Positions 33,991 through 43,532 are shown, counted from the first letter of the stretch. The stretch: DNA of 64,000 bases from Galbibacter sp035306585 (GCF_035306585.1 NZ_DATGNU010000008.1:5331-69330), one strand, 5' to 3'. Notes: a model not told the origin generated them from the letters alone. Program-made: numbers and translations.

Positions 33991-34992
33991 ATGAAACTTC
34001 AGTTTTCATTTATAATCCCGGTATATAACAGACCTGAAGAAGTTGAAGAACTTCTTGCAAGCATGGTACATTTAAAAGAGGGTGGGGACTTTGAGGTAGT
34101 GCTGGTAGAGGATGGCTCTACCAGACCCTGTAAGGATGTTACTGATCGCTATAGCAATCAGTTGAATATCGCCTATTACTTCAAGGCTAATTCTGGCCCT
34201 GGAGATTCTCGTAATTACGGCATGGGGAAAGCTAAAGGAAATTACTTTATTATACTGGATTCTGATTGTATTTTACCCAGTACGTATCTGGAGAGTGTGA
34301 AAAAAGGCCTTTCAAAGAAGTATACCGATTGTTTCGGCGGGCCGGATACAGCTCATGAATCTTTCTCTGCAATTCAAAAGGCCATTAACTACAGTATGAC
34401 CTCTTGGCTAACCACTGGAGGGATCCGTGGAAAAAGTGGAAGTGTTAACAAATTTCAGCCCAGGAGTTTCAATATGGGGCTTTCAAAAAAGGCTTTTTTA
34501 ACCACTGGGGGATTTGGTAAAATCCACCCAGGGGAGGATCCTGATTTAACACTGCGCTTATGGAAGGCTGGATTTGAAACGAAACTTATTCCGAATGCTT
34601 TTGTTTATCACAAAAGAAGGATTTCCTGGGAGAAGTTTTATATACAGGTAAATAAGTTTGGGATGACCCGACCTATTTTAAATCAATGGCACCCTGAGTC
34701 ACGTAAAATCACCTATTGGTTTCCCAGTTTGTTTATTTTTGGATTTTTGATCGCTCTATTATTTTGGTGTGCAGGTTTTAACTGGTTTTTAGGGGTTTAT
34801 GGTCTATTTGCACTCCTGATTTTTATAGACGCGCTAAGAAGTACCAAAAGCCTTTATATAGCTGTGATGTCTGTATACGCTAGTGCTATCCAATTTCTAG
34901 GCTACGGTTTAGGCTTTGCTAAATCCACAATTTTAATTACCTTTTCAAAGAAAAAACCTGAAGTGCTTTTTCCAAATCTCTTTTTTAAATAA
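33991..34992 (+). CDS. glycosyltransferase family 2 protein
   Basis: A 333-residue GT-A glycosyltransferase: FIIPVYNRPEEVEELL opening, VEDGST, the DxD-type LDSDCILP, and the acceptor-side GGFGKIHPGEDPDLTLRLWKAG (split). The C-terminal third holds two or three transmembrane helices (about 245-310), so it acts at the inner membrane, perhaps on a lipid-linked acceptor. It overlaps the YbbR gene by one base (TAATG). Coupling with ybbR and coaE is typical housekeeping synteny in Flavobacteriia as I recall it. Exact sugar is unknown. Confidence 0.87.
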   Translation: MKLQFSFIIPVYNRPEEVEELLASMVHLKEGGDFEVVLVEDGSTRPCKDVTDRYSNQLNIAYYFKANSGPGDSRNYGMGKAKGNYFIILDSDCILPSTYLESVKKGLSKKYTDCFGGPDTAHESFSAIQKAINYSMTSWLTTGGIRGKSGSVNKFQPRSFNMGLSKKAFLTTGGFGKIHPGEDPDLTLRLWKAGFETKLIPNAFVYHKRRISWEKFYIQVNKFGMTRPILNQWHPESRKITYWFPSLFIFGFLIALLFWCAGFNWFLGVYGLFALLIFIDALRSTKSLYIAVMSVYASAIQFLGYGLGFAKSTILITFSKKKPEVLFPNLFFK

Positions 34993-35960
34993 TGTTAAGA
35001 AAAGTCGGTAAAAAAATCAAAAAGCTCTTAAGCAGACCAAAGGCATCCATGTTTTTAATGTTTTTGGTCATTTCATTTTTTATATGGTTTTTAATTACAC
35101 TATCCGATACATATGTATCTCAGCTGAATTTCAAAGTCACCTATTCCGGTATCCCAAAGGAAAAATTAGTGTTAGGCAAACCTACCAATTCTATTGAAGC
35201 TACCGTTCAGGCTACTGGCTTTAAATTATTGACATACAGACTATTTAGGCAAAGTGTTGATCTTCCCTATGCAGACTTTAGAAAGCAAAAAGACATCAAT
35301 TACATGCTTGCTATCGATTTAGAATCCGCGATAAATAGACAATACAGTTCTCTAGTGGTTAAACGTCTGGATTTGGATTCTTTAAAATTAACCTTAGGTG
35401 AAAATATCAAAAGAATCGTACCTGTGATTTCTCGGTTGTTATTCTCCTTTGAAGAGGATTTTAATTTAAGCGATTCCATTTCTATCGAACCTGATAGTAT
35501 CTGGGTTCGTGGGCCAGAGGATGTTGTTTCTAAAATGGATCGAGTTCATACCGAAATTAAAAATTATAAAAATGTTCATAATTCCATTAATACTACCGTA
35601 AGACTTTCCTTACCAGATTCTCTTAATAACCTGGAATATCAGACCAAACAAGTGAATATTGTGGTGCCTGTGGAGCGTTATTCTGAAAAAGTATTAAAGT
35701 TAAATGTGCAGGTAAAAAACCTACCGTCAAACATCAGCATAAAGCTTTATCCTCCTATGGTTGAGGTGTTATGTAAAGCCCCTATTTCTCAACTTAAAAA
35801 TATTCAGATGACCGATTTTGAAGTGGAATGTGATTTTAATGATACCAATGATCAGATCCCTTATCTTATTCCAAGGATCACCAAAAAGCCATCATTTGTT
35901 AGTTCCGTCAAACTTATAGATCAAAAGATTGAATTTTTAACCAAAACTACAGCACAATGA
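34992..35960 (+). CDS. YbbR-like domain membrane protein
   Basis: A 322-residue protein with one N-terminal transmembrane helix (about residues 18-38, ASMFLMFLVISFFIWFLITL) and an extracytoplasmic region of YbbR-type beta repeats (LNFKVTYSGIPKEKLVLG in parts, SIWVRGPEDVVSKMDRVHTEI, VPVERYSEKVLKLNVQVKNLP). YbbR domains are ribosomal L25-like; in Firmicutes the protein activates the diadenylate cyclase CdaA, but no cdaA gene is here. The gene overlaps both neighbours (1 bp with the GT2 gene, 4 bp with coaE). Confidence 0.85.
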   Translation: MLRKVGKKIKKLLSRPKASMFLMFLVISFFIWFLITLSDTYVSQLNFKVTYSGIPKEKLVLGKPTNSIEATVQATGFKLLTYRLFRQSVDLPYADFRKQKDINYMLAIDLESAINRQYSSLVVKRLDLDSLKLTLGENIKRIVPVISRLLFSFEEDFNLSDSISIEPDSIWVRGPEDVVSKMDRVHTEIKNYKNVHNSINTTVRLSLPDSLNNLEYQTKQVNIVVPVERYSEKVLKLNVQVKNLPSNISIKLYPPMVEVLCKAPISQLKNIQMTDFEVECDFNDTNDQIPYLIPRITKKPSFVSSVKLIDQKIEFLTKTTAQ

Positions 35961-36541
35961 TCATAGGACTAACTGGAGGTATTGGTAGTGGCAAATCTAC
36001 AATCGCCTCTTTTTTTAAGGAATTGGGAGTGCCTGTCTATATTGCGGATGACAGAGCAAAGCAGCTTATGGAAGATGATGAAAGTATTAAAAAACGCATC
36101 ATAGAGGAATTTGGGGAAAAAGCATATGATGAATCTAAACCGAACCGATACTACATTGCTCAAATCGTGTTTAACAACCCTAGTAAACTTGCTGTTTTAA
36201 ACGGAATCATTCATCCTGCGGTAAGAGCTGATTTTGATTCTTGGTACAAAAGGCAGGATGCTCCCTATGTGATAAAAGAAGTAGCCATACTTTTTGAATC
36301 TGGTGGAGATCAGTTGTGTGATGCTATCATTAGTGTAACGGCGCCAGAGGAAATTCGTATTGACCGTGTCGTTAACAGAGATCAAACTACTAGAGAGGCC
36401 GTAAAGGATCGCATCAAAAATCAGTGGACCGATCAGCAGCGGATCGAAAAATCCACCTATGTCATTGAGAACATTGATCTAGACTCCACAAAAGAAAAAG
36501 TATATAAAATCCACGATCATATACTTAAAAAAACGATTTGA
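35957..36541 (+). CDS. coaE: dephospho-CoA kinase
   Basis: A 194-residue P-loop kinase beginning IIGLTGGIGSGKSTIASFF, with the YIADDRAKQLM substrate region, HPAVR, and VKEVAILFESGGDQLCD followed by the lid RVVNRDQTTREAVKDRI (split). It phosphorylates dephospho-CoA in the final step of coenzyme A synthesis. It overlaps the YbbR gene (ATGA). After its stop lies the palindrome at 36566-36594, which could serve as its terminator or as an operator for the next operon. Confidence 0.95.
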   Translation: MIIGLTGGIGSGKSTIASFFKELGVPVYIADDRAKQLMEDDESIKKRIIEEFGEKAYDESKPNRYYIAQIVFNNPSKLAVLNGIIHPAVRADFDSWYKRQDAPYVIKEVAILFESGGDQLCDAIISVTAPEEIRIDRVVNRDQTTREAVKDRIKNQWTDQQRIEKSTYVIENIDLDSTKEKVYKIHDHILKKTI

Positions 36542-36565
36542 AACAAAAAATTTAACATTTTTGTT

Positions 36566-36594
36566 AAGGTTAGGTTAAAACCTTAACCTACCTT
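36566..36594. promoter_or_regulatory. imperfect palindrome overlapping the sensor-kinase promoter
   Basis: AAGG-T-TAGGTTAA (36566-36578) faces TTAACCTA-CCTT (36583-36594) across a four-base centre; only one T is bulged. It covers the -33 position of the TAATTTTG promoter at 36607, so it is a good candidate operator. It is not followed by a U tract on either strand, which argues against a terminator. Confidence 0.6.
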
Positions 36595-36606
36595 ATTACA
36601 AAGCCT

Positions 36607-36614
36607 TAATTTTG
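36607..36614 (+). promoter_or_regulatory. -7 box directly before the histidine kinase gene
   Basis: TAATTTTG matches TAnnTTTG and ends only 5 bp before the ATG at 36620, implying a leaderless or nearly leaderless mRNA. Confidence 0.5.
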
Positions 36615-36619
36615 AGCAA

Positions 36620-38191
36620 ATGAGTAGACGCTTATTAGTACTTCTTGTTATCCTTATGAGCTTGTCCTTAATTGGAATTATTTTTGTTCAGGGATATTGG
36701 ATAAAAACGGCAGTGGAGGATAAAGAGGAGCAATTTTCGAATACCATTTTTTTGGTATTGCATACTGTGACTAATAAAATCGAGAAGAGGGAGATGAAGG
36801 ATTACTTCAACAAATCTTTGCGATTAAAGGACAGTATTGGAGAATTAAAGGAATCGAATTTAAAAGAGATTTTCTATGTTGAACGCGATGGAAATAACAA
36901 TGAAACTTTCATCTATTCACATGGAATCTTAGAGGAAGATTACGGTATATCTTCAACGTTCTTTGATAACAATGCAGCTGATTCTTCTACCATAAAGAAT
37001 TATACCAGTAGGAGGACTACGCAGATTTTTAAAGAGGAGTACGGTATTGATGGGAAGATATATTCACCCGTTGAGCGTATTGAAAAAATTGGTGGGTTTT
37101 CTGCTATTGAAAAGGCCGCTTTTGAAGATGTGTTTAAAGAGGCAGCCAACAGAGTGCCAATTCATAAAAGGGTCAGCCCTCAAGAGATCGAGCTTTTGAT
37201 GCAAAAGGAGCTTAGAGATAGGGGAATTGATTTGAAATTTGATTACGGTATTTACAGCAAAGGTTTAGCCACAAGGGTACGCTCGAGTAACTCTATGGAT
37301 CTAATACAATCGCGCTATAGAGCTCAGATTTTCTCGGATAGTGAAGGTAAGAGTAACTACAACCTTGTGGTAAGCTTCCCGGATAAGAAGAAGTTTTTAA
37401 TTTCTTCGGTTATTGAAATGGCCATTTTATCCATGGTGTTCACCCTTGTGATTCTAATTGCTTATGCAAGTGCGATTTATCAATTGATTAAGCAAAAGCA
37501 GATTTCAGAGATAAAGACCGATTTCATCAATAATATGACCCATGAGTTTAAAACTCCAATTGCCACAATAAACTTGGCTTTGGATGCTTTAAAAAATCCG
37601 AAAGCCTCGCAAGATTCTGATATGGTCAATCGTTATATGCAAATGATCCGAGATGAGAATAAACGGATGCACGCACAGGTGGAGAATGTACTGCGAATAT
37701 CCAAATTGGAGAAAAATCAATTGGATATAAAGAAGGATCGGGTGGATATTCACGAAGTTTTGGAAGAAGCTTTGGCGCATGTTGAATTGATGGTTGAAAA
37801 TAGAGGGGGGTATATTAAATCACATTTGGACGCCAAAAGATCAGAGATATTGGGTAATGAATTTCATTTGACTAATATTTTTGTCAACATCTTGGATAAT
37901 GCGAATAAGTATTCCCCAGATGAACCAAAAATTGAGGTGTTTACCGAGATAGTGAAAAATAGCATTGTTATTAAAATAACTGATAAAGGAGCTGGGATGA
38001 GCAAAGCGGTATTGAAACGAATATTTGAAAAATTTTATCGTGAAACTACCGGAAACATACATAATATAAAAGGGCATGGTCTTGGTTTGGCCTACGTTAA
38101 AAGTATTGTTGAGGACCACCAAGGAGAAGTATATGCCGAGAGTGAAAAAGATAAAGGAAGTACCTTTTTTGTAAAGTTACCTTTAATATAA
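36620..38191 (+). CDS. sensor histidine kinase (RprX-like)
   Basis: A 523-residue membrane kinase. Transmembrane helices at about 6-28 and 262-288 bracket a 230-residue periplasmic sensor domain with no recognised fold. The HisKA domain has H308 in NNMTHEFKTP; the ATPase domain has the N-box ILDNANKYS (424-432), DKGAGM (455-460) and GHGLGL (485-490). Size, topology and the paired regulator resemble RprX/RprY of Bacteroides, which is inference from memory. It is followed by its regulator 4 bp later. A palindrome sits at its promoter. Confidence 0.9.
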   Translation: MSRRLLVLLVILMSLSLIGIIFVQGYWIKTAVEDKEEQFSNTIFLVLHTVTNKIEKREMKDYFNKSLRLKDSIGELKESNLKEIFYVERDGNNNETFIYSHGILEEDYGISSTFFDNNAADSSTIKNYTSRRTTQIFKEEYGIDGKIYSPVERIEKIGGFSAIEKAAFEDVFKEAANRVPIHKRVSPQEIELLMQKELRDRGIDLKFDYGIYSKGLATRVRSSNSMDLIQSRYRAQIFSDSEGKSNYNLVVSFPDKKKFLISSVIEMAILSMVFTLVILIAYASAIYQLIKQKQISEIKTDFINNMTHEFKTPIATINLALDALKNPKASQDSDMVNRYMQMIRDENKRMHAQVENVLRISKLEKNQLDIKKDRVDIHEVLEEALAHVELMVENRGGYIKSHLDAKRSEILGNEFHLTNIFVNILDNANKYSPDEPKIEVFTEIVKNSIVIKITDKGAGMSKAVLKRIFEKFYRETTGNIHNIKGHGLGLAYVKSIVEDHQGEVYAESEKDKGSTFFVKLPLI

Positions 38192-38195
38192 AAGC

Positions 38196-38912
38196 ATGGA
38201 AACAGTAAATAAAAAAATTCTATTGGTAGAAGATGATCCTAATTTTGGAATTGTCCTAAAAGATTATTTGTCAATGAATGACTTTGATGTGACATTGGCC
38301 AAAAACGGGATGGAAGGTTTTGAGAAATTCAGAAAAGATAATTTTGATTTATGTATTCTGGATGTGATGATGCCTTATAAAGACGGGTTTACATTAGCAA
38401 AGGAAATAAGAGAGAAGGATGATAACGTTCCGATTATATTTCTTACTGCAAAGACAATGAAAGAGGATGTACTCAAAGGCTATAAAGTGGGTGCAGATGA
38501 TTATTTAAATAAGCCTTTTGATTCCGAGGTGTTGTTGTTTAAAATCAAAGCAATTATTCAGCGTAAATCTACCGAGTCATTGGCCGATAGCAAACAATTT
38601 GAATTTGAGATTGGAAATTTCCATTTGAATTCAAAACTACGTTTCTTAACATTTAAAGATGAAGAACCTATTAAGCTATCTCCTAAAGAAAATGAACTTC
38701 TTAGATTACTGGCCTTGCACGAGAATGATTTGATGCCTAGAGAATTAGCGCTGACCAAAATTTGGAGAGACGATAATTATTTTACCTCTAGAAGTATGGA
38801 TGTGTATATTGCCAAGCTTCGTAAATACCTTAAAAGAGATGAGGATGTAGAAATACTTAACATTCACGGAGAAGGATTTAGATTAGTTGTTAAAAGCCAA
38901 GCTGATAAATAG
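38196..38912 (+). CDS. OmpR-family response regulator (RprY-like)
   Basis: A 238-residue regulator. The receiver domain (1-120) carries the acidic pair in VEDD, the phosphoacceptor D56 (LDVMMP), the conserved Thr in FLTAK and the Lys in NKPFD. The C-terminal winged helix (about 135-235) has LSPKENELLRLLA and TSRSMDVYIAKLRKYL, the DNA-recognition region. It pairs with the preceding kinase. Direct targets are not deducible, but the palindrome at 36566 is a possible autoregulatory site. Confidence 0.92.
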   Translation: METVNKKILLVEDDPNFGIVLKDYLSMNDFDVTLAKNGMEGFEKFRKDNFDLCILDVMMPYKDGFTLAKEIREKDDNVPIIFLTAKTMKEDVLKGYKVGADDYLNKPFDSEVLLFKIKAIIQRKSTESLADSKQFEFEIGNFHLNSKLRFLTFKDEEPIKLSPKENELLRLLALHENDLMPRELALTKIWRDDNYFTSRSMDVYIAKLRKYLKRDEDVEILNIHGEGFRLVVKSQADK

Positions 38913-38983
38913 AACATATACTGTAATATAAGGTGATGTTCTTGTGACGCACTTTTTATTATGTTAAGATAAAATTCAAATAT

Positions 38984-39018
38984 AACCTCCTTAACGATTT
39001 GTTTGGGAGGTTTTTTTA
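38984..39018 (+). terminator. terminator of the two-component operon
   Basis: AACCTCC (38984-38990) pairs with GGAGGTT (39006-39012) and is followed by a run of T and then ATA. The right arm lies inside the 3' end of the convergent KBL-like gene. Confidence 0.75.
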
Positions 39019-40049
39019 TAGCTGTTTAGCACCTTAGCCAAGGTTTTTATATCCTCTACGGTGTGAAAAGCACTCACTACAATTCTACTCATTATAGGGG
39101 ATGTCTTAGTAGGATAATTAAAGCTAGTGACAATAATGTTGTGATTATACAAGTAATTGGTTAATTCCTCATTGGTAAAAGCGAAGGTCGGGTGAGTGCC
39201 ATGGTATCTAAAAATTTCTGGAGTATCTAACAAGCCGCTAAGCAAGGTAGCGTTTTTATGAAGCTTTTCTCTTTGCTTGGTTATTATATGTTGGGTTTGG
39301 ATCAATGTCGCCATGGTTGCTGGGCTAGCGGGTGAGCTTCCTCCAAAGATTGGGGATTGGCAAAGGGTTTCAATTCTTTTCTTCGTGCCGAAGATACCTC
39401 CAAATTGTAATCCGAATCCTTTACCTAGAGAACCACATACGATAAGTTCCATCATTCCAAGGGACTTTAGTTCTTGAAAGACACCTGCTCCATTAGGTCC
39501 AATAACTCCTAGACCATGGGAATCATCTACTACTACAATAGCATTTTTAAGATTTAGCAATTTAAGTCCCTTAAAGTCAGGATAGTTTAATCCTATAAAA
39601 TCTATGGAGTCAAGGTAAATCACCACCGGTTGATCCTGAGGGGTTTGATCCATAAGGCCTTTTAGCTGTTGGTAACTTTTTACTTTAATTTGACCTGCAG
39701 CCCCTAGAGCTTCATGAGTATTTGGAGTTCGATAACTTGTGACTTGGGAATTTGAAAAATATTGACTTACCAGTTGAGAGGCCATAAAACCAGAGGATAA
39801 GGTAACAGATGCCTCACTACCGATATAATCTGCTAGGTAATGCTCGGCTTTATCATATATCGAAAATCGGACATTAGAGGTTCTAGAGGCGCCGTAATGT
39901 GTTCCGTAGAGAACTATGTTGTTTGTGAAGTATTTAAGGAATTCTTTGTGCGTTTGTAAACCTAAATAGGCTGTACCACCAAAATATAGGTAGTCACCCT
40001 TGTCTGTGGTTATGATGCGATCTGGAAATTTGTCAATATATTCAACCAT
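38991..40049 (-). CDS. KBL/BioF-like PLP-dependent acyltransferase or aminotransferase
   Basis: A 352-residue fold-type I PLP enzyme of the alpha-oxoamine-synthase-like group. Visible are GGTAYLGLQTH, YGTHYGASRTSNVRF, the D175-x-x-H178 cofactor site (VVDDSHGLGVIGPNGAG in parts) and the PLP lysine K210 in CGSLGKGFG. Closest named families are 2-amino-3-ketobutyrate CoA ligase and BioF, but it is shorter (about 350 versus 390). It sits 5 bp downstream of a dipeptide epimerase gene, and no biotin or threonine genes are near, so I would not call it bioF or kbl. Confidence 0.8.
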   Translation of the reverse strand: MVEYIDKFPDRIITTDKGDYLYFGGTAYLGLQTHKEFLKYFTNNIVLYGTHYGASRTSNVRFSIYDKAEHYLADYIGSEASVTLSSGFMASQLVSQYFSNSQVTSYRTPNTHEALGAAGQIKVKSYQQLKGLMDQTPQDQPVVIYLDSIDFIGLNYPDFKGLKLLNLKNAIVVVDDSHGLGVIGPNGAGVFQELKSLGMMELIVCGSLGKGFGLQFGGIFGTKKRIETLCQSPIFGGSSPASPATMATLIQTQHIITKQREKLHKNATLLSGLLDTPEIFRYHGTHPTFAFTNEELTNYLYNHNIIVTSFNYPTKTSPIMSRIVVSAFHTVEDIKTLAKVLNSYKKTSQTNR

Positions 40050-40054
40050 ATCGC

Positions 40055-41068
40055 TTAACTTAGTAATCGTACTCCTGTACCGCCGATGGAAGGAAAATTC
40101 AATTTACCACCTTCTTGGATCTGTATCCCTGTTGCGATATCATTTTTTAATAACATCGCCCCATCCATATCGACATAATCGAGTTGGGGGGTTAATTGTG
40201 CAATTGCTGATATGCCCACAGTGGATTCTGTCATGCAACCCACCATAACCTTCATCTTTAGTGATTTTGCCTTTTGAATCATGCGTAGGGCAGGGGTGAG
40301 ACCCCCACATTTGGTAAGTTTGATGTTGACACCATCAAATAACCCAGCACATCGCGCTACGTCTTGTTCCACAATACAACTTTCGTCGGCGATAATTGGT
40401 AGTTCACATTTTCCTCTAAGAGCTCTGTAGCCTTCGATATTCTCCGCATGCAGTGGTTGTTCGAGAAATTCTACTTGCAAATCCTTAAGACGGGGAGCTA
40501 ATTGAAGCGTTTGTTCAACCGACCAAGCGTTGTTGGCATCGATTCTGAAGGTGGCGTCTGTATGGTTCCTTAGGGCTTCTATGATCTGAAGATCGTAGGC
40601 TGTTCCTAATTTAATTTTGTAAAGTGGCCAGGGTTTCTTTACCATCTTTTCTACCATCTTCTCAATGGTATCTATGCCTATGGTGTAATTGGTAATCGGA
40701 TAGTGCTCGTTGGAGGTGTTCCATAACTGGTAGAGCGGCATCCCTTTTAATTTTCCATAAAGATCATGCGCTGCAACATCTAATGCACAAATAGCAAACT
40801 GACTAAGATTTTTACTGGTTAAATAGTGGTGGAATTCTGATGGATCAATACAAGTGATGGTGTTTATGTAGGGCTCGACTTCTGAAATCTCAGCCATCAT
40901 AGACTCAACAGTGACATTATAGTATGAATTGGTAGTGGCTTCCCCATAACCAGTTTCACCGTTTAAACTCAAACACACCACTAGAGAATCCTGTGTATCA
41001 CGAGATTCCCTAGATATTCTAAAGGTGTATCCGAGTTCAAGTACGTATTTCTTTAATTCGAGTTCCAT
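40055..41068 (-). CDS. dipeptide epimerase (L-Ala-D/L-Glu epimerase type)
   Basis: A 337-residue enolase-superfamily enzyme. The KxK acid/base pair is K151/K153 (YKIKLGT), metal ligands are D177 (RIDANNAW), E203 (EFLEQP) and D228 (IADES), and the second-side Lys lies in VNIKLTKCGG. This is the dipeptide-epimerase layout, which converts L-Ala-D-Glu from murein to L-Ala-L-Glu, though relatives act on other dipeptides. Pairing with the KBL-like PLP enzyme suggests both act on the same amino-acid product. No murein peptidase is adjacent. Confidence 0.88.
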   Translation of the reverse strand: MELELKKYVLELGYTFRISRESRDTQDSLVVCLSLNGETGYGEATTNSYYNVTVESMMAEISEVEPYINTITCIDPSEFHHYLTSKNLSQFAICALDVAAHDLYGKLKGMPLYQLWNTSNEHYPITNYTIGIDTIEKMVEKMVKKPWPLYKIKLGTAYDLQIIEALRNHTDATFRIDANNAWSVEQTLQLAPRLKDLQVEFLEQPLHAENIEGYRALRGKCELPIIADESCIVEQDVARCAGLFDGVNIKLTKCGGLTPALRMIQKAKSLKMKVMVGCMTESTVGISAIAQLTPQLDYVDMDGAMLLKNDIATGIQIQEGGKLNFPSIGGTGVRLLS

Positions 41069-41181
41069 CTGTAATTTTTGCTTTGGAGCGAATTTACATA
41101 TTAGCCAAGAAAAAAAGCGAGACTTGCATGAAAAGTTAATGTACTAGCTAATTCGGACTAGGCAAACTTACAATGGAATTG

Positions 41182-41847
41182 TTATTGATTGGTTCTTACG
41201 TGACCTCCAGAGCTTTCCTCTATGGAGATCTGCTCTGTTTTTATCACTTTAATAACTGCGCCAGATGAGGCTTTTGCACGAATGTTTTCCACCAAGAGAT
41301 CATCTGCATTAATATGCCCACCGGAAGATGCCTTGGCATTTAAAAAGTTTGCATTGCCTTCCACTTCTAAATTACCTCCACTGCTGGCACTTAATTGTAT
41401 TGAATTGGCAGCTAATTTAAGTGATGTATGGCTACCACTACTGACGGTAATATCCAAGTCCTTAGCCTCGATGGTGTCTTTGCTCCATAGGTATGCCCCA
41501 GCTCTGGTTTGTATGCTGGATATATCTTTGACCCCAACTAGAATTTTTTTGGATGTTGCGTGGCCAATGTTTTGCGTGGCATTTATGTGCAAGGTATTAT
41601 CTTTTATTTCTGTAGTAATGATATCCAATAAATTTTCATCGGCAATAACCACTACTTTTTCGTTTTGATCCATCATAAGTTCCACTTCGATCCCAGTGGA
41701 AGCTTCAATGGCATTAAAAGGTTGATCGAGGGTTCTCTGGTCATTGACAACATTTCCGTTTCCATCAATAACTGCGAAATTAAATTCACATGAACAAAGA
41801 AATAAGGAAATGACAATAGTTACGATTACTTTAATTAAGGTGTTCAT
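41182..41847 (-). CDS. DUF2807 (GIN domain) exported protein
   Basis: A 221-residue protein with a lipoprotein-type signal (MNTLIKVIVTIVISLFLCSC, Cys near 18-20). The mature part is a DUF2807 beta-solenoid: FNAIEASTGIEVELMMDQNEKVVV in parts, then SGSHTSLKL, SASSGGNLEV, KASSGGHINA, KASSGAVIKV and EESSGGHV at about 18-residue steps. It is the last gene of the DUF4870-PadR-PspC-DUF2807 set, 29 bp after PspC. It is likely at the envelope; its function is unknown. Confidence 0.85.
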   Translation of the reverse strand: MNTLIKVIVTIVISLFLCSCEFNFAVIDGNGNVVNDQRTLDQPFNAIEASTGIEVELMMDQNEKVVVIADENLLDIITTEIKDNTLHINATQNIGHATSKKILVGVKDISSIQTRAGAYLWSKDTIEAKDLDITVSSGSHTSLKLAANSIQLSASSGGNLEVEGNANFLNAKASSGGHINADDLLVENIRAKASSGAVIKVIKTEQISIEESSGGHVRTNQ

Positions 41848-41876
41848 TTTTGGTTGGTTTTTGATTGATATTAAAA

Positions 41877-43532
41877 TTAAATACTATCTTTTTGAAATTC
41901 ATCTTGGGTTTTTCTTACCGATATAGTGTCTAACTGAGGTGATTTTGTTTCTTTTGGAGTTGTACTGCTTGGGCAATCCACACAAATTAAGGTTCCATCA
42001 GTATCAAGTCTCCAGAATTGTTTGGATACTTTATTAAAGCCATAGTCCATATTGTTTTGCGTTCTAAAATGATGTTTTACAGAAGGATCAAATTTAAGGA
42101 TCAAGCCTGAAGGTATCATTATAGTCACATCCACTTCTTGATCTCTGTAACCATGGTCCACTGCAGTTCTTAAGTAATCATCCAGTGTCAGCACACCTGA
42201 ATTTAGCGTATAGTCATATATAATGGCTTCTGCTCTTTGCCGTGCCTCGGATTGACTCGCGCCTTTAGATTCTTTCCTGATCTCAATTTTTAACTGATCA
42301 TTATCAGAGGGTCTAATCCGAAAATCCACTTCATCACTATAGATCGATTTGCCTGCTTTATCCTTGGAAAGATCGCTAATTATAAAACCATTGGAGTCAA
42401 ATACAGTTTGATGTAATACTTCTGTTGAAGCCATTTTAATAATCAAGGTGTCCGTCCCATTTACAAGCGGATGATCAATTTTGGTAGACGATCCATGAAA
42501 GGCATAACTACTGGCCGTTTTAATGCCCAGGATGCTGATACCTATCACCGATAATATCCAAAGTCCTATTAGACTAAATTTAGCGACGTTTCCGATCGAT
42601 TTTAAATTGCTGAAAATGATCTTTAAACCTAAGTAAAATAGAAAAAACAAAGGAATTCCAATGACTAAAAAGCTCAATAGCGAGATCATCCAAATAGGAG
42701 CATCAACGGTCGCATGAAAATAATCATTCCACGGTGCACCCCAAATTTCCATTGTTCCAGCTGTAAAGAGTCCATAGAAAATGGAAATTAAAGTGATGGC
42801 AGCGGTAATCAAAATAATCATTCCTATTAGTTTGGCACCTATTCTAAAGAGGCTTAAAATTACTGCCAGGATCGAATCAAAAATATTTTTTGAATTTTTT
42901 TTTACAGAAGCCCCCATCTTATCATAATCCACGTTTTTTACCTTTTCGGTCACATCTTCAAATCCTTCTCGAATTTTCTTCTCAATATTGCTGATATTGA
43001 TAGGGTCTCCGGCCATAGAAATTTTTTGAGCTGTAGTGACGGCCTCTGGAACTAGAATCCAAAGGCTTAGATAAATAATACTACCTGTACCAAGACTTAG
43101 GATACTTATGATAATAAATAATAAACGGACCCATAATACATCTATACCCAGGTAATGACTTAACCCAGCACAGACTCCACCGACGTACTTTCGATCGATA
43201 TCACGATATAGAGTTTTGTGTGTTTTTGTGCTGTGGCTGCCACGAGGTTCATCTTCAAATAGCTCCTCATCTACTAGATAATCTTCAGGCTGTCCCATAA
43301 TGCTGATGATCTCTTCCACTTCTTTTGTGGTAATCACCTGTCGATCGTGCTCTAATCGCTCTGTGAAAAGTTCGGCAATCCGGGCTTCAACATCTGCGAT
43401 GATCTCATCTTTGCCTTGGGATTTTGTAAAGGATCGTTTGACCGCCTCTAAATAGCGATGTAATTTCAAATAAGCATCCTCATCAATGTGAAAAAATGTA
43501 TTTGCTAAATTTATATTGATTGTCTTATTCAT
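41877..43532 (-). CDS. PspC-domain membrane protein
   Basis: A 551-residue protein. Residues 1-95 are a helical cytoplasmic domain (DEDAYLKLHRYLEAVKRSF, DIEARI-like DVEARIAELF, MGQPEDYL). The PspC domain follows (about 105-165: YRDIDRKYVGGVCAGLSHYLGID, VRLLFIIISIL). Several more transmembrane helices (about 220-345) lead to an extracytoplasmic C-terminal beta domain. This long form is the flavobacterial envelope-stress-type PspC. It is 10 bp downstream of the PadR regulator, which presumably controls it. Confidence 0.9.
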   Translation of the reverse strand: MNKTININLANTFFHIDEDAYLKLHRYLEAVKRSFTKSQGKDEIIADVEARIAELFTERLEHDRQVITTKEVEEIISIMGQPEDYLVDEELFEDEPRGSHSTKTHKTLYRDIDRKYVGGVCAGLSHYLGIDVLWVRLLFIIISILSLGTGSIIYLSLWILVPEAVTTAQKISMAGDPINISNIEKKIREGFEDVTEKVKNVDYDKMGASVKKNSKNIFDSILAVILSLFRIGAKLIGMIILITAAITLISIFYGLFTAGTMEIWGAPWNDYFHATVDAPIWMISLLSFLVIGIPLFFLFYLGLKIIFSNLKSIGNVAKFSLIGLWILSVIGISILGIKTASSYAFHGSSTKIDHPLVNGTDTLIIKMASTEVLHQTVFDSNGFIISDLSKDKAGKSIYSDEVDFRIRPSDNDQLKIEIRKESKGASQSEARQRAEAIIYDYTLNSGVLTLDDYLRTAVDHGYRDQEVDVTIMIPSGLILKFDPSVKHHFRTQNNMDYGFNKVSKQFWRLDTDGTLICVDCPSSTTPKETKSPQLDTISVRKTQDEFQKDSI

